Positions 17,385 to 26,777 are shown, numbered from the stretch's first letter. The stretch is DNA of 64,000 nucleotides from Actinophytocola oryzae (GCF_004364325.1 NZ_SOCP01000015.1:124001-188000); one strand, 5' to 3'. The notes: generated from the letters alone by a model not told the origin. Numbers and translations are program-made.

Positions 17385-18122
17385 TCAGGCCGTGGTGCCC
17401 GGGTCGCCGCCCGGCACGGCGTCACCCGGACGGATTCCGTCCGCTTCGCTCGGCTGAGAACCGTCCTGAGAGTCCGCGGGTTTCGGCGCGGGCGGCACGA
17501 TGCTCGCCAGCTCGCCCCCGTTGTCGTTCATCCGGAGCACGAACGGCCTCGTCTCGGTGTACTGCACGACCGAAACCGACGCCGGGTTGACCACGATCCG
17601 CTGGAACGTGTCGAGGTGCTGACCCAGCGCGTCGGCCAGGATCGCCTTCAGCACGTCACCGTGGCTGCACAGCAGCCACACCGCGGACGGACCGTGCTCC
17701 TCGGTGATCCGCGCGTCATGGGCCCGGACCGCGGCAACGGCCCTGGCCTGCACGTTCGCGAGCCCCTCACCGCCGGGGAACACCGCGGCCGACGGGTGCG
17801 CCTGCACCACCGACCACAGCTTCTCCTTGCCGAGCTCCTTGAGCTCCCGGTTCGTCCAGTCCCCGTAGTCGACCTCCGAGAGCGACGGCTCGGTCACCGG
17901 CGTCAGCCCCCGGGACGCCACGAGCGGGGCGATCGTCTGCTCACACCGCAGCATCGGTGAGCACACGACCGCGGCGACCGGCACCGCGGTGAGGCGCTCC
18001 ACGAGACCCTCGGCCTGCTTGCGGCCGGTCTCGTCCAGCTCCACCCCTGGTGAACGGCCCGCGAGCCTGCCTGCGTTGTTCGCGGTCGAGCGTGCGTGCC
18101 TGAGTAATACGACGGTGGCCAC
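17385..18122 (-). CDS. Histidine phosphatase family protein (MSMEG_4193-type phosphomutase)
   Basis: A 245-residue member of the histidine phosphatase superfamily. The catalytic histidine lies in LLRHARSTANN (RHG motif as RHA, about residues 6-16). The second arginine is in CSPMLRCEQTI, the acid residue in LSEVDYGDW, and the second histidine in LLCSHGDVLKA. The sequence matches the actinobacterial MSMEG_4193 group, whose substrate is not established. The C-terminal 40 residues are Pro/Asp rich and probably disordered. It is 20 nt downstream of uppP on the same strand and probably co-transcribed. Confidence 0.88.
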   Translation of the reverse strand: MATVVLLRHARSTANNAGRLAGRSPGVELDETGRKQAEGLVERLTAVPVAAVVCSPMLRCEQTIAPLVASRGLTPVTEPSLSEVDYGDWTNRELKELGKEKLWSVVQAHPSAAVFPGGEGLANVQARAVAAVRAHDARITEEHGPSAVWLLCSHGDVLKAILADALGQHLDTFQRIVVNPASVSVVQYTETRPFVLRMNDNGGELASIVPPAPKPADSQDGSQPSEADGIRPGDAVPGGDPGTTA

Positions 18123-18142
18123 AGCGTCAGACTATCCAGTGA

Positions 18143-18982
18143 TCAAGGAGCGGGCCCGGCGTCGGGTGCCAGGGCGCCGATGCCGACGAGGACGAACAAC
18201 GCGATGCCGAGCGCGATCCGGTAGAGGACGAACGGCATGTAACTGTGCGTGGAGATGTACTTCATCAGCCACGCGATCACCGCGTAGCCGACGACGAACG
18301 CCACCACCGTGCCCACGATCGTCGGCCCCCACGCCGGCGAGTCACTGCCCCCGATGTCGGTCAGCTTGTACAGACCCGACGCGAACACCGCGGGCACCGC
18401 CAGCAGGAACGCGTACTCCGTCGCCTCGTGGCGTTTGTAGCCGAGCAGCCGGCCCGCCGTGACGGTGCCACCCGACCGGGACACCCCGGGGATCAGCGCC
18501 AGAGCCTGCGCGAAACCGTAGACCAGACCGTGCGGCACGGTCAGGTGGTCCAGGTCGCGTTCCTTGCGGCCGACGAGGTCGGCGATGCCGAGGATGATGC
18601 CGAACACGATCAGCGTCGTCGCGATGAGGCGCAGGTCACGGAAGGCGTGCTCGATCTCGTCCTGGAACAGCAGTCCCAGCACCGCGATCGGGATCGTGCC
18701 GATGACGACCAGCCACGCCATCCGCGAGTCGGGGTTGTCGCTCCAGCCGCGCGGCCTGCGCAGCGACCGGAACCACGCCACCAGCAGACGCCCGATCTTC
18801 TTGCGGAAGTAGAGGATCACCGCGGTCTCGGTGCCCAGCTGGGTCACCGCCGTGAACGCGGCACCCGGGTCACCCCAGCCCGCGAAGGCCGCGCTGATCC
18901 GGATGTGCGCGCTTGACGAGATGGGGAGGAACTCGGTGAGGCCTTGTACGAGACCCAGAACAACGGCTTCGAGCCAGCTCAA
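18143..18982 (-). CDS. uppP: Undecaprenyl-diphosphatase UppP (BacA)
   Basis: Integral membrane phosphatase that recycles undecaprenyl diphosphate to the monophosphate carrier used in peptidoglycan and teichoic acid synthesis; activity confers low-level bacitracin resistance (established for the family). It is 279 residues, the usual length. Signature motifs are VQGLTEFLPISSSAHIRIS (about residues 12-30) and ALIPGVSRSGGTVTAGRLLG (about 160-180), holding the catalytic Glu, Ser and Arg. Seven to eight hydrophobic segments are present. Its ATG overlaps the stop of the upstream LLM oxidoreductase by 4 nt. Confidence 0.97.
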   Translation of the reverse strand: MSWLEAVVLGLVQGLTEFLPISSSAHIRISAAFAGWGDPGAAFTAVTQLGTETAVILYFRKKIGRLLVAWFRSLRRPRGWSDNPDSRMAWLVVIGTIPIAVLGLLFQDEIEHAFRDLRLIATTLIVFGIILGIADLVGRKERDLDHLTVPHGLVYGFAQALALIPGVSRSGGTVTAGRLLGYKRHEATEYAFLLAVPAVFASGLYKLTDIGGSDSPAWGPTIVGTVVAFVVGYAVIAWLMKYISTHSYMPFVLYRIALGIALFVLVGIGALAPDAGPAP

Positions 18983-20028
18983 CTACCCACTCCCGCAAGC
19001 TCCAGAGCTTCCGCCGCGACCCGCAGGGCAGCGACACTGTGCTCAAGATCTTGCAGTACGGCGGAAACGGACAGAGTGGTGACCCCCGATTCGGCCAGGG
19101 CCTGCATCTTCTCCGCGATGCGCTCCTTGGGACCGAGCAGCGCCGTCGAGTCGAGGAAGCCCAGCGGCACCTTCGCGGCCGCCCCCGCGTAGTCCTTCGC
19201 CAGGTAGAGGTTCTGGATCTCGGCGGCCTCCTCCTCATAACCCATGCGGCAGGCGAGATTGTTGTAGAAGTTCTGGTCGCGGCTGCCCATGCCACCCACG
19301 TACAGCGCCGCGTAACCCCGAACCTGGTCGGCGGCCGCCTTCCAGTCGTCCGCCACCACGATCGGCGTGGTCGTCACCACGTCGAACCCCTCGAGAGTCC
19401 TCCCCGACTTCTCCCGGCCCTTGCGGATCAGCTCGAGCGACTCCGGGCCGTACTCCGGCGAGTAGAAGATCGCGAGCCACCCGTCGGCGATCTCACCGGT
19501 CAGCTCCAGGTTCTTCGGCCCGATCGACGCGAGGTAGATCGGGATCTCCTCACGGACCGGGTGCACGATCAGCTTCAGCGGCTTGCCCGGCCCGTCCGGC
19601 AGCGGCAGCGTGAAGTGGCTGCCCTGGTGGGAGACCCGCTCCCGGCGCAGCGCCTGCCGCACGATCTCCACGTACTCACGGGTACGCGCGAGCGGCTTGT
19701 CGAACTTGACCCCGTACCAGCCCTCCGACACCTGCGGCCCGGACACGCCCAGCCCCATCCTGAACCGGCCACCCGACAGCGTGTCCAGCGTCGCCGCGGT
19801 CATCGCCGCCATCGTCGGCTGACGCGCCGGGATCTGCAGGATCGCCGACCCCACGTCGATCCGCTCGGTCTGCGCCGCGACCCACGACAGCACGGTCGGC
19901 ACGTCCGACCCGTACGCCTCCGCCGCCCACGCCACCGAGAAGCCGAGCCGGTCGGCCTCCTGCGCGAGCTTCAGGTTGTTCGCGTCGTTGCCGCCACCCC
20001 AGTACCCCAGGTTCAGTCCAAGTCGCAT
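18979..20028 (-). CDS. LLM class F420-dependent oxidoreductase
   Basis: A 349-residue luciferase-like TIM-barrel enzyme. Family features are the N-terminal GLNLGYWGGGNDANNLKLAQ, the F420-type segment SWVAAQTERIDVGSAILQIPAR (bulge region near residue 55, in two parts), TLDTLSGGRFRMGLGVSGPQV and the GDIADGW-like GEIADGWLAIFY. It is closest in style to the F420-dependent oxidoreductases of actinomycetes, which reduce or oxidise small organic substrates with coenzyme F420. The substrate cannot be told. It heads a three-gene unit with uppP and the phosphomutase, and is divergent from the aldo/keto reductase. Confidence 0.9.
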   Translation of the reverse strand: MRLGLNLGYWGGGNDANNLKLAQEADRLGFSVAWAAEAYGSDVPTVLSWVAAQTERIDVGSAILQIPARQPTMAAMTAATLDTLSGGRFRMGLGVSGPQVSEGWYGVKFDKPLARTREYVEIVRQALRRERVSHQGSHFTLPLPDGPGKPLKLIVHPVREEIPIYLASIGPKNLELTGEIADGWLAIFYSPEYGPESLELIRKGREKSGRTLEGFDVVTTTPIVVADDWKAAADQVRGYAALYVGGMGSRDQNFYNNLACRMGYEEEAAEIQNLYLAKDYAGAAAKVPLGFLDSTALLGPKERIAEKMQALAESGVTTLSVSAVLQDLEHSVAALRVAAEALELAGVGS

Positions 20029-20120
20029 GACCGAACCCTACCGTTCAGTAGCATCGCCGTCGAACACCTCTCCGGTGTGCCTGCCTGCGGGAACGTGGCC
20101 GTGCCCGTACTCTTCGCCCG

Positions 20121-21092
20121 GTGGAGCAACGACACCTCGGCCGCAGCGGGTTGCGGGTGTCCAGGATCGGCCTGGGCACGATGAGCTGGGGCCAGGACAC
20201 CGACGCCGACGAGGCGGCCAGCCAACTCGTGGCCTTCGCCGACCTCGGCGGCACCCTCGTCGACACCGCCGACGTCTACTCGGGCGGCGAGAGCGAGCGC
20301 ATCCTGGGCAGCCTGCTCGACGACCTCGTGTCCCGCGACGAACTGGTGATCGCCACGAAAGCCGTCGCACGCCGCGACGACGGCCCCTTCGGCGGCGGCG
20401 CCTCCCGCGGCGCCCTGCTCCACTCCCTCGACTGCTCCCTGCGGCGCCTGTCCCTCGACCACGTCGACCTCTGGCAACTCCACGCCTGGGACACCGCCGT
20501 ACCACTCGAGGAGACCCTCTCGGCCCTCGACGCCGCCGTCACCAGCGGCAAAGTCCGCTACGCAGGCGTGTCCAACTACGCGGGCTGGCAGCTCGCGACA
20601 GCCGCCACCCTCCAACGCGACAAACCGTCCGCACTGGTCAGCACCCAGGTCGAGTACTCACTGCTCGAACGCGGCATCGAACGCGAGGTCGGCCCCGCCG
20701 CCACCCACCACGGCCTCGGCCTGCTCGCCTGGGCACCACTCGGCCGCGGCGTACTGACCGGCAAGTACCGCGCGGCGACCCCAGCCGACTCCCGAGGCGC
20801 GTCCACCCACTTCGCCCCCTACGTCGACCACCACCGCACCGACCGCGCGGCCCGCATCGTGCAGGCCGTCGTCACCGCCGCCGACGGCCTGGCGACCTCA
20901 CCGCTGTCCGTGGCACTCGCCTGGGTCCGCGACCGCCCAGGCGTCACGGCCGCGATCGTCGGCGCCCGAGACACCGGCCAGCTGCTCGGATCACTGGTGT
21001 CCGAGGAACTGACCCTGCCCGCCGCGATCCGCGCCGCCCTCGACGACGTCAGCGACATCGAGCTGGGCTACCCCGAACAGCGACTCGGCTAG
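20121..21092 (+). CDS. Aldo/keto reductase
   Basis: A 323-residue NADPH-dependent TIM-barrel reductase. Catalytic residues are visible: Asp in LVDTADVYSGGESE with the tetrad Tyr (about residue 53), Lys in VIATKAVAR (about 80) and His in VDLWQLHAWD (about 123). The C-terminal cofactor region is present (ALAWVRDRPGVTAAIVGARD). The start is GTG 20121, immediately beginning EQRHLGRSGLRVSRIGLG, the conserved N-terminus. It is divergent from the LLM gene across 92 bp. The stop overlaps that of the convergent GH78 gene by 4 bp. Substrate unknown. Confidence 0.93.
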   Translation: MEQRHLGRSGLRVSRIGLGTMSWGQDTDADEAASQLVAFADLGGTLVDTADVYSGGESERILGSLLDDLVSRDELVIATKAVARRDDGPFGGGASRGALLHSLDCSLRRLSLDHVDLWQLHAWDTAVPLEETLSALDAAVTSGKVRYAGVSNYAGWQLATAATLQRDKPSALVSTQVEYSLLERGIEREVGPAATHHGLGLLAWAPLGRGVLTGKYRAATPADSRGASTHFAPYVDHHRTDRAARIVQAVVTAADGLATSPLSVALAWVRDRPGVTAAIVGARDTGQLLGSLVSEELTLPAAIRAALDDVSDIELGYPEQRLG

Positions 21093-24000
21093 CCGCCGAA
21101 CCGCCACCGCCCGCGCCCGACCTCGTAGACCGTGTAACCAGCCTCCGTCCCCATCAGACGGGCGCCGACCGGGGCATGCGGCGTACCGAGGACGGGCACG
21201 TGGACCTCGGCGGTCGCACCGAACGGCACCTCGACCGTCACCACGATCGACGACCCGGCGATCACCCAGTCGACCGACGCCCGCCCCCTGACCGTCTCCA
21301 CCGAGGTCGCGGCGCGCGTAACCCCCACCCGCGCGTCAGGACGGACCGTGAACCGCCCGTAACCCGCGTCGCCGGGCCGAAGACCCGCCACGTTCTCATA
21401 CAGCCACTGCACCACGGTGCCGAAGAAGTAGTGGTCACGAGACCGCGAGTCCAACGGCCACATCTCCCACATCGTGTCCGCGCCGTTGTCGAACCAGTAA
21501 CCCCACCCGGGACAGGTCCGCTGGGTGGCCACGGCGTGGGCGAGATCCGCGTGGCCGTACGCGGTGAGAACCGGCAGGAGCACACTCGTACCCAGCGCAC
21601 CGGTGTTGAGATGGTTACCGCGCGCCCGGATGTCCGCGACAAGACCCTCGACCACGGTCCCCGTCGCGTCGCCGGGCACGAGCCCGAACGCGAGCGGGAC
21701 GGCGTTGGAAGTCTGGCGGTACCCGGGATCCCGGTCCGTCCGGTACACGCCCTCCCGCAGGAAGGCCGCGTTGAGCGCGTCCCGAAGACCATCCGCCGCC
21801 ACCCGGTACCGGCCGGCCACGTCCGTGTGACCGAGAAGATCACCCAGCTCGGCCGCGGCGGACAGGCCCCGGTGCAGGTAGGCGGTCGCGGTGAGCCGGG
21901 TGTCCTCCGGCGGGATCCCGTCCTCGTAACCCGGCGGCAACCAGTCCCCCAGCGCCGTGACCGCGAGCCCGTCCCGCAGCCGCGCGAGCTCCCAGTCCAG
22001 GTACCGCACCAGAACAGGCCAGTGCTCTGCCACGACCCGGTCATCCCCATACACGCGGTACATCTCCCGCAACACGAACGGGTACACCGTCGTCCACTCC
22101 GGTGACGGCGCCAACTGCTGATAGCCCCACCCACCGCTGGGCACGATCACCGGCAGCTGCCCGGCAGCGTTCTGGCTGTCGGCGACATCACCCAGCCACT
22201 TGGTGAAGAACCGCTGCATACCCAACGCGTACACCATCACCGGCGTGCCGAGCTGAGCGTCACCCGTCCACCCGTTCTTCTCATACATCGGCGTGTCGGT
22301 CGGAATACCGTGCAGGTTGTTGCGAACAGTCCGGCGCATGGCCCGTTCCAGCCGCTCGAAGAACGGCTCCGAGCAGCGGAACTCAGACGTGTCCGGCACC
22401 GCGCTGTGCACGACCCGCCCCTCGAGCACCGGCGGCTCCGCGAGCCCCGTGACCTGCACATACCGGAAACCCTTGTAGGAGAAGCGAGGCTCCCACGTCT
22501 CCCGGCCCGCGCCGGCGCACACGTACTCGTCGAGCTGGTGACGCCCCGGAACATGCTGGTTGTCCCCACGAACGGACCCGTCCGAGGCAAGCCGCTCGCC
22601 ATACTGCAGCCGGACCCGCGTCCCCGCAGGCGCGGTGACGGTCAGCCGAACCCACCCCGCCATCGTCCGCCCCATGTCGACCACGAACCCGCCGGCCAGC
22701 GCTGTCACCCCGGTGGGAGTGACCGTCTCGGCCACCTCGATCGGCTCATGCTGCTGAGCCCTGACCCTCCCCCGCGGCGCGTCCATTTCGGCCGCGGCCA
22801 CCCACGTTGGCGTCCACCTCGCGTCGTAGGTCTCCCCCGCGTAGACCGAGTCGAACACGGTCGCACTGTCCGACACCTCCCACCCCGCACCAGACCCGAC
22901 GACCGTCCGCGACCCGTCGGGATGGGAGATCACGAGCTGGGCCAACAACCGAGGCTCACCGTGCCAGGGCGTCCGATGCCAGTTCCACACGTTCGGGCTC
23001 GTCAGACCGAAGAACCCGCGCCCCAGCGTCACCTGGATATCGTTGACACCACGGGAAAGCAGCCGTGTGACATCGTGCGTCGCATAGAGGACGGTGTCGT
23101 CGTAGTCGGTGAAACCCGGGTCGAGGACCTGCGTACCCACCCGACGACCGTTGACGACAGCGTCGTAGTACGCGAGCCCGGCGATGTAAAGCCTCGCCGA
23201 CGCGACCGGCCTGTCCACCGAGAACTCACGCCGCAGCACCGGCGCGGGCCGCTCGACCAGAACCGACACCTGGCTCCCCCACGGACCACCGCCGTACGCC
23301 GCGAGGACGGCCACCCGTGCCCACGCACCGTCGTCGAACCCGGGCAGCTGCCACCCGGCCTGCTCGACGTCGCTCACCCGCCAGTCCCCGTCCGTCACCA
23401 CCTCACGGCGGCTCCCGTCGTCGAACTCGACGAGCAGCCGGACGAGCAGCCCACCCGGGTTGACGCCCCCACTCCCCCGGTTCGTGGCGACAACGGCGAA
23501 CGTCACCGACCCGCCTTCGACCCGAGCGGTGACCTCGGCGAACCGCGCGACCTTCCACCCGTCGACCTGCTCGGGCGCGTGTAACACCTGCTCCCCGCCG
23601 ACATACAGGGTGAAGTCGTCATCGGCGGTGACAACGAGTGTCGCAGCCGTCACCCTCCCCGCCCGAAGCGTTGCCGTACAACGGAACCAACACGTGCCGG
23701 GAGGTGCCCCGCTGGGCGTGCCACCGGGCGCCCACACCCACGAGGCACCCTCGAACCCGGGCGGCTCCGCCACCGGCGCGGCACCGATCCACCGTGCCTG
23801 CCAGGCCGAGTCGAGGAAACCCGTCTCCCACCAGCCACCGGAACTCCAGGGAGAGACGCGACCCCGCTCGTCCCACACCCGGACTCGCCACTGATAGCGG
23901 GTGTGCGGTGCGAGCGCGGGGCCGCCGTAGGGGATGCCGAACGTCCGAGACGACACGACCTTCCCGGAGTCCCACAACCCGTCCACCCGCACCTGGTACG

Positions 24001-24208
24001 CGGACTGCCGCTCACCGCCACCACCGACCACCCACGACAGGCGAGGCGCCACGACATCCGTGCCCAGGAGCCGATCCGCGTACTCGACCGTGGTCCGCAC
24101 GACCTCGGGATGGCCCGCAGTGCCGGGCGCGCCTCCAGGAATCGCCAACGCACCCGCCCCCACCGCCGACCTCTGCAGGAAGACCCGACGACTAACGCCC
24201 TCACCCAT
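21089..24208 (-). CDS. Tat-exported alpha-L-rhamnosidase, GH78
   Basis: A secreted glycosidase of about 1039 residues that releases terminal alpha-L-rhamnose from plant glycosides or polysaccharides (family knowledge). The ATG at 24208 was chosen because GGAGGG precedes it by about 8 nt and it starts a twin-arginine signal (SRRVFLQRSAVGAGALAIP). Domains in order are an Ig/fibronectin-like N-domain, rhamnosidase N domain (about 170-330), concanavalin-like domain (about 340-480), the (alpha/alpha)6 barrel with the general acid region DTPMYEKNGWTGDAQ (about 630), and a C-terminal beta domain. A LacI-type palindrome lies 33 bp upstream of the ATG. It is convergent with the aldo/keto reductase. 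Confidence 0.95.
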   Translation of the reverse strand: MGEGVSRRVFLQRSAVGAGALAIPGGAPGTAGHPEVVRTTVEYADRLLGTDVVAPRLSWVVGGGGERQSAYQVRVDGLWDSGKVVSSRTFGIPYGGPALAPHTRYQWRVRVWDERGRVSPWSSGGWWETGFLDSAWQARWIGAAPVAEPPGFEGASWVWAPGGTPSGAPPGTCWFRCTATLRAGRVTAATLVVTADDDFTLYVGGEQVLHAPEQVDGWKVARFAEVTARVEGGSVTFAVVATNRGSGGVNPGGLLVRLLVEFDDGSRREVVTDGDWRVSDVEQAGWQLPGFDDGAWARVAVLAAYGGGPWGSQVSVLVERPAPVLRREFSVDRPVASARLYIAGLAYYDAVVNGRRVGTQVLDPGFTDYDDTVLYATHDVTRLLSRGVNDIQVTLGRGFFGLTSPNVWNWHRTPWHGEPRLLAQLVISHPDGSRTVVGSGAGWEVSDSATVFDSVYAGETYDARWTPTWVAAAEMDAPRGRVRAQQHEPIEVAETVTPTGVTALAGGFVVDMGRTMAGWVRLTVTAPAGTRVRLQYGERLASDGSVRGDNQHVPGRHQLDEYVCAGAGRETWEPRFSYKGFRYVQVTGLAEPPVLEGRVVHSAVPDTSEFRCSEPFFERLERAMRRTVRNNLHGIPTDTPMYEKNGWTGDAQLGTPVMVYALGMQRFFTKWLGDVADSQNAAGQLPVIVPSGGWGYQQLAPSPEWTTVYPFVLREMYRVYGDDRVVAEHWPVLVRYLDWELARLRDGLAVTALGDWLPPGYEDGIPPEDTRLTATAYLHRGLSAAAELGDLLGHTDVAGRYRVAADGLRDALNAAFLREGVYRTDRDPGYRQTSNAVPLAFGLVPGDATGTVVEGLVADIRARGNHLNTGALGTSVLLPVLTAYGHADLAHAVATQRTCPGWGYWFDNGADTMWEMWPLDSRSRDHYFFGTVVQWLYENVAGLRPGDAGYGRFTVRPDARVGVTRAATSVETVRGRASVDWVIAGSSIVVTVEVPFGATAEVHVPVLGTPHAPVGARLMGTEAGYTVYEVGRGRWRFGG

Positions 24209-24240
24209 CGCAATTCCCTCCATCGGGCTCACGACAGCCG

Positions 24241-24256
24241 TATGAAACGTTTCATA
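24241..24256. promoter_or_regulatory. LacI-family operator upstream of the GH78 gene
   Basis: TATGAAACGTTTCATA is a perfect 16-bp palindrome with the central CG typical of LacI/GalR-family operators. It sits 33 bp before the rhamnosidase ATG (minus strand), where it would overlap the promoter. Rhamnose- or glycoside-dependent induction is likely (inference); no LacI gene is in the window. Confidence 0.75.
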
Positions 24257-24960
24257 TAGCGTAGAGTGCCGGCCTGATCACGTTCAAGCCCCCGGGTGCC
24301 ACTCCATCGTGCGGCGCCACCACCCACCAACAGACGGAAACACCACCGACGGCCCCGCACTCAGCCTTCGATACCCCGAGGACTTCCCGCCCGCCGCATC
24401 GCCGGCTGGCAACGACCTCGAATCCGGCAAGGACACATGTGTCCACCGTGATGCCGCCCCGACTATCGCGCGACTAACGAACGCACGGCGGCCGCACATC
24501 GCAGACGTCCGGCACCGCCGCCGGCCCGCACCACGCAGGACTGCAAATCGGCAGGCCAGCGCCAGCGACGGCACCCCTTCGTGCGCCTCGACAAGCGCTA
24601 CCGCTCCCCCGCACCCCACCAAGAAGCGAGCCTCGACTGCCCTCTCCACGCAACGAGCGCCCCACCCAGCTATCCCTTCCCCAAGGTTTCCTTCAAGGTT
24701 TTTCTCCTCTCTGCGTATTGCCTGCTGGAGGCAGGCGTGCTCGCGCCGCCCACGCTCGGCGCAATAATCGGACATCTATATAGTTAGTAGTGGATTTTGA
24801 GTCGCAAGGTCGGGGGAGTGACAGCTGGAGCCAACGATCGTGGAAGGGACGCCGGGGACTTCTCGACCGCGTCCGTTACGGCCCGCTGACAGTCGGTAGT
24901 CGACCCCGCGTACCGGCACCCCGTAACGGGGGTTAGCGTCCAGTGCGTCTTTAGGGGATG
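24257..24960. other. Long intergenic stretch, no gene recognised
   Basis: About 700 bp between the rhamnosidase operator and the lipoprotein leader. Open frames on both strands here (for example 24309-24767 + and 24284-24775 -) have Arg/Pro/Ala/Ser-skewed, unconserved-looking translations and no ribosome sites, so I do not call genes. A small hairpin GCCTGC-TGGAG-GCAGGC lies at 24720-24736, and CCCCG-TAA-CGGGG at about 24923-24935. The base composition is slightly lower in GC around 24690-24800, which may hold the promoter for the downstream lipoprotein gene. Confidence 0.5.
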
Positions 24961-24976
24961 CTGGACAGATGTCCCG

Positions 24977-25020
24977 CCGGCGCGGCATAAGCCCGGCGAG
25001 ACCGGGTAACGCGCCGGAGG
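24977..25020 (+). promoter_or_regulatory. Leader hairpin that can cover the lipoprotein ribosome site
   Basis: CCGGCGCG (24977-24984) pairs with CGCGCCGG (25010-25017), with an inner CCCGG-CGAGA-CCGGG stem (24992-25006). The outer right arm includes the first bases of the GGAGG ribosome site (25016-25020) of the gene starting at 25024. Folding would limit translation. No riboswitch class was recognised. Confidence 0.4.
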
Positions 25021-25023
25021 TCG

Positions 25024-26016
25024 ATGTTGCGTCGCAAGGTTGCCGTGCTGCTGATGGTCTGCGCGGCGGTCGGCTCTGGCTGCAGTTCGAACGGGCCGAG
25101 CGACGAGCTGATGGTGACCGACAACCCGGTAGCGGCCACCGCGGCCACCTCACCACCGGCCGCCACCAAGCCCGCAGGCACGGTAAGTGCCCTGAACGGG
25201 ACCGCCACCGCCGCCGCGTTCGACCCCGACAGCAACACCCTCGCGGTCGCCACCACGACCGACATACAGCTGTACCGCCTGAGCGGTGACACGCTGTCGC
25301 CGACGAAGACCGTCCAGCTCCAGTCCGAGTCCCTCACCGCGGACCAGGGCGCGTTCCTGGCCACCGGTAAGAACCAGGTGATCAGGCTCACCACCGACGG
25401 CAGCACGAGCCCGGCGACCGAGGAGTTCCGAGGCAAACCCGTCAGCGCCACGACATTCGAGGGCCGCACCCTGGTGGCCGTGAAGGACGAACGCGCGGTC
25501 GCGGTGGTCAAGGACGACCGCATCCAGAACATGATCACCGGCGACCTCATGAGCGCCGACCAGGTCCTGTCCACCGGCAAGGGCGCGGTCGTCCTGGACC
25601 GCCTGCGCAACGCGGTGTTCCAGCTGGACGTCCAGGCAGGCGACATCAAACAGGGCCTGCGAGCGGGCCTCGGCGCGACGAACGCCGTCACGGATCGCTA
25701 CGGCAGGGTCCTCGTGACCGACACCCGAGGCGGTGCACTGCTCGCGTTCTCACTGGACCCGCTGCTGCTGCGGCAGAGCTACCCGGTGGCCGGCGCCCCG
25801 TACGCGATCGCGTACGACCGGGAACGCGACATCGCCTGGGTGACGTTGACCAAGACGAACGAAGTGGTCGGCTACGACGTGGCCGGCGAGCAGCCGAAGG
25901 AGAAGTACCGCTTCCCGACGGTGTCCCAGCCCAACACCGTCGCGGTGGACCCGACCAGCGGTCGCGTCATTGTCGCGTCCGGCACCGGAGATGGGATTCA
26001 GGTGATTTCGATATGA
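25024..26016 (+). CDS. Lipoprotein with a predicted beta-propeller fold
   Basis: A 330-residue exported lipoprotein. The signal peptide has a basic start (MLRRK), a hydrophobic core and a lipobox-like AVGSGC with Cys about residue 20. A Thr/Pro/Ala linker leads to repeated beta-strand units such as TAAAFDPDSNTLAVATTTDIQLY, NAVTDRYGRVLVTDTRG and NTVAVDPTSGRVIVASGT, typical of a six- or seven-bladed propeller of the YVTN/NHL kind. It is common next to DUF5703 genes in actinomycetes. GGAGG lies 3 nt before the ATG. It overlaps the next gene by 4 nt. Function unknown; an envelope-bound binding protein is plausible. Confidence 0.85.
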   Translation: MLRRKVAVLLMVCAAVGSGCSSNGPSDELMVTDNPVAATAATSPPAATKPAGTVSALNGTATAAAFDPDSNTLAVATTTDIQLYRLSGDTLSPTKTVQLQSESLTADQGAFLATGKNQVIRLTTDGSTSPATEEFRGKPVSATTFEGRTLVAVKDERAVAVVKDDRIQNMITGDLMSADQVLSTGKGAVVLDRLRNAVFQLDVQAGDIKQGLRAGLGATNAVTDRYGRVLVTDTRGGALLAFSLDPLLLRQSYPVAGAPYAIAYDRERDIAWVTLTKTNEVVGYDVAGEQPKEKYRFPTVSQPNTVAVDPTSGRVIVASGTGDGIQVISI

Positions 26017-26225
26017 GCTCAGAGGTGGTCGACGGGGATTGGGAGTATCGGCCGCTGCGCCTTCCGCCGGGAGTTTCCCGCAGGTCAGCGGCCACGCAGC
26101 TCTCGATCCACGCCGAGTTCGCCGGGTGGGAGCTGTCCAACGTCCGGCTGTACTCCGACGGAAGCCGACGGGTGCTGCTCAAACGACGCCGCGCCCGCGG
26201 CCTCCTGCCGGGTCTGAGTACCTAG
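26013..26225 (+). CDS. DUF5703 family protein
   Basis: A 70-residue protein matching the actinobacterial DUF5703 pattern: WEYRPLRLPPGVSRRSAATQ at residues 10-29, then LSIHAEFAGWELSNVRLYSDGSRRVLLKRR in two beta-hairpin-like parts. The ATG overlaps the lipoprotein stop by 4 nt, so the two are co-translated. Function is not known for the family. Confidence 0.85.
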   Translation: MSSEVVDGDWEYRPLRLPPGVSRRSAATQLSIHAEFAGWELSNVRLYSDGSRRVLLKRRRARGLLPGLST

Positions 26226-26231
26226 GCCCGC

Positions 26232-26777
26232 TCAGCCACCGTTCTGCACGGGAAGGTTCTCGACACCTTCCCAGACCGCTCGCGCCCCGGCGTCGCCGAC
26301 ACGGTAGACGTGTATCCCCGCACCGACCGCGACACCGACAGTGATCACCGCGAGCACGATCACGACCAGGACGGGAGCCTTCGCGGGCTCCGTCTCCCGC
26401 ACGTCCTCGGCCCCGCCGGACCCGACCGCCACCTTGGTGGTCACCCGACGTGCGGCCATCGTGTGCACCACCATCAGCGCGCCGACCGCCACCGTCAGAC
26501 CGGCAGCCCACCAGATCATCAGGTCACCGAGCGCCTCGTGCTTCTCGATAGCCGGGTTGTTCGGGTACCGCGCAGCCAGGTTCGCGCCACTGGTGGTCGT
26601 GAACGGCACGAGCAGGGTGCCGATCGCCGAGGCGCCCACCGCGAGCCAGCCGTAACGGCGACGCACCGCGGGCCACACGGCCGTGAGCACAGAGCCGACG
26701 ACGGCGATCACGATCAGCACCACGGTGAAGTGCACCAACAGCGGGTGGACCGGGAGCCCGCCAATGAATTCGGGCAC
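26232..26777 (-). CDS. DUF2231 domain membrane protein
   Basis: A 181-residue membrane protein. The DUF2231 hallmark is the N-terminal PVHPLLVHFTVVLIVIA with conserved His residues, followed by three more helices (LAVGASAIGTLLVPFTT region; MIWWAAGLTVAVGALMVV; VLVVIVLAVITVGVAVGAG) and a small extracytoplasmic C-terminus. Members are often near heme or cytochrome genes and may bind heme through the His residues, but this is not established. It stops 7 bp from the convergent DUF5703 gene. Confidence 0.87.
   Translation of the reverse strand: MPEFIGGLPVHPLLVHFTVVLIVIAVVGSVLTAVWPAVRRRYGWLAVGASAIGTLLVPFTTTSGANLAARYPNNPAIEKHEALGDLMIWWAAGLTVAVGALMVVHTMAARRVTTKVAVGSGGAEDVRETEPAKAPVLVVIVLAVITVGVAVGAGIHVYRVGDAGARAVWEGVENLPVQNGG

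Noticed and set aside
24284..24775. Overlapping frames on both strands in the 24.3-24.8 kb gap
   Set aside because: No ribosome sites, no conserved features, amino acid composition of random high-GC DNA.
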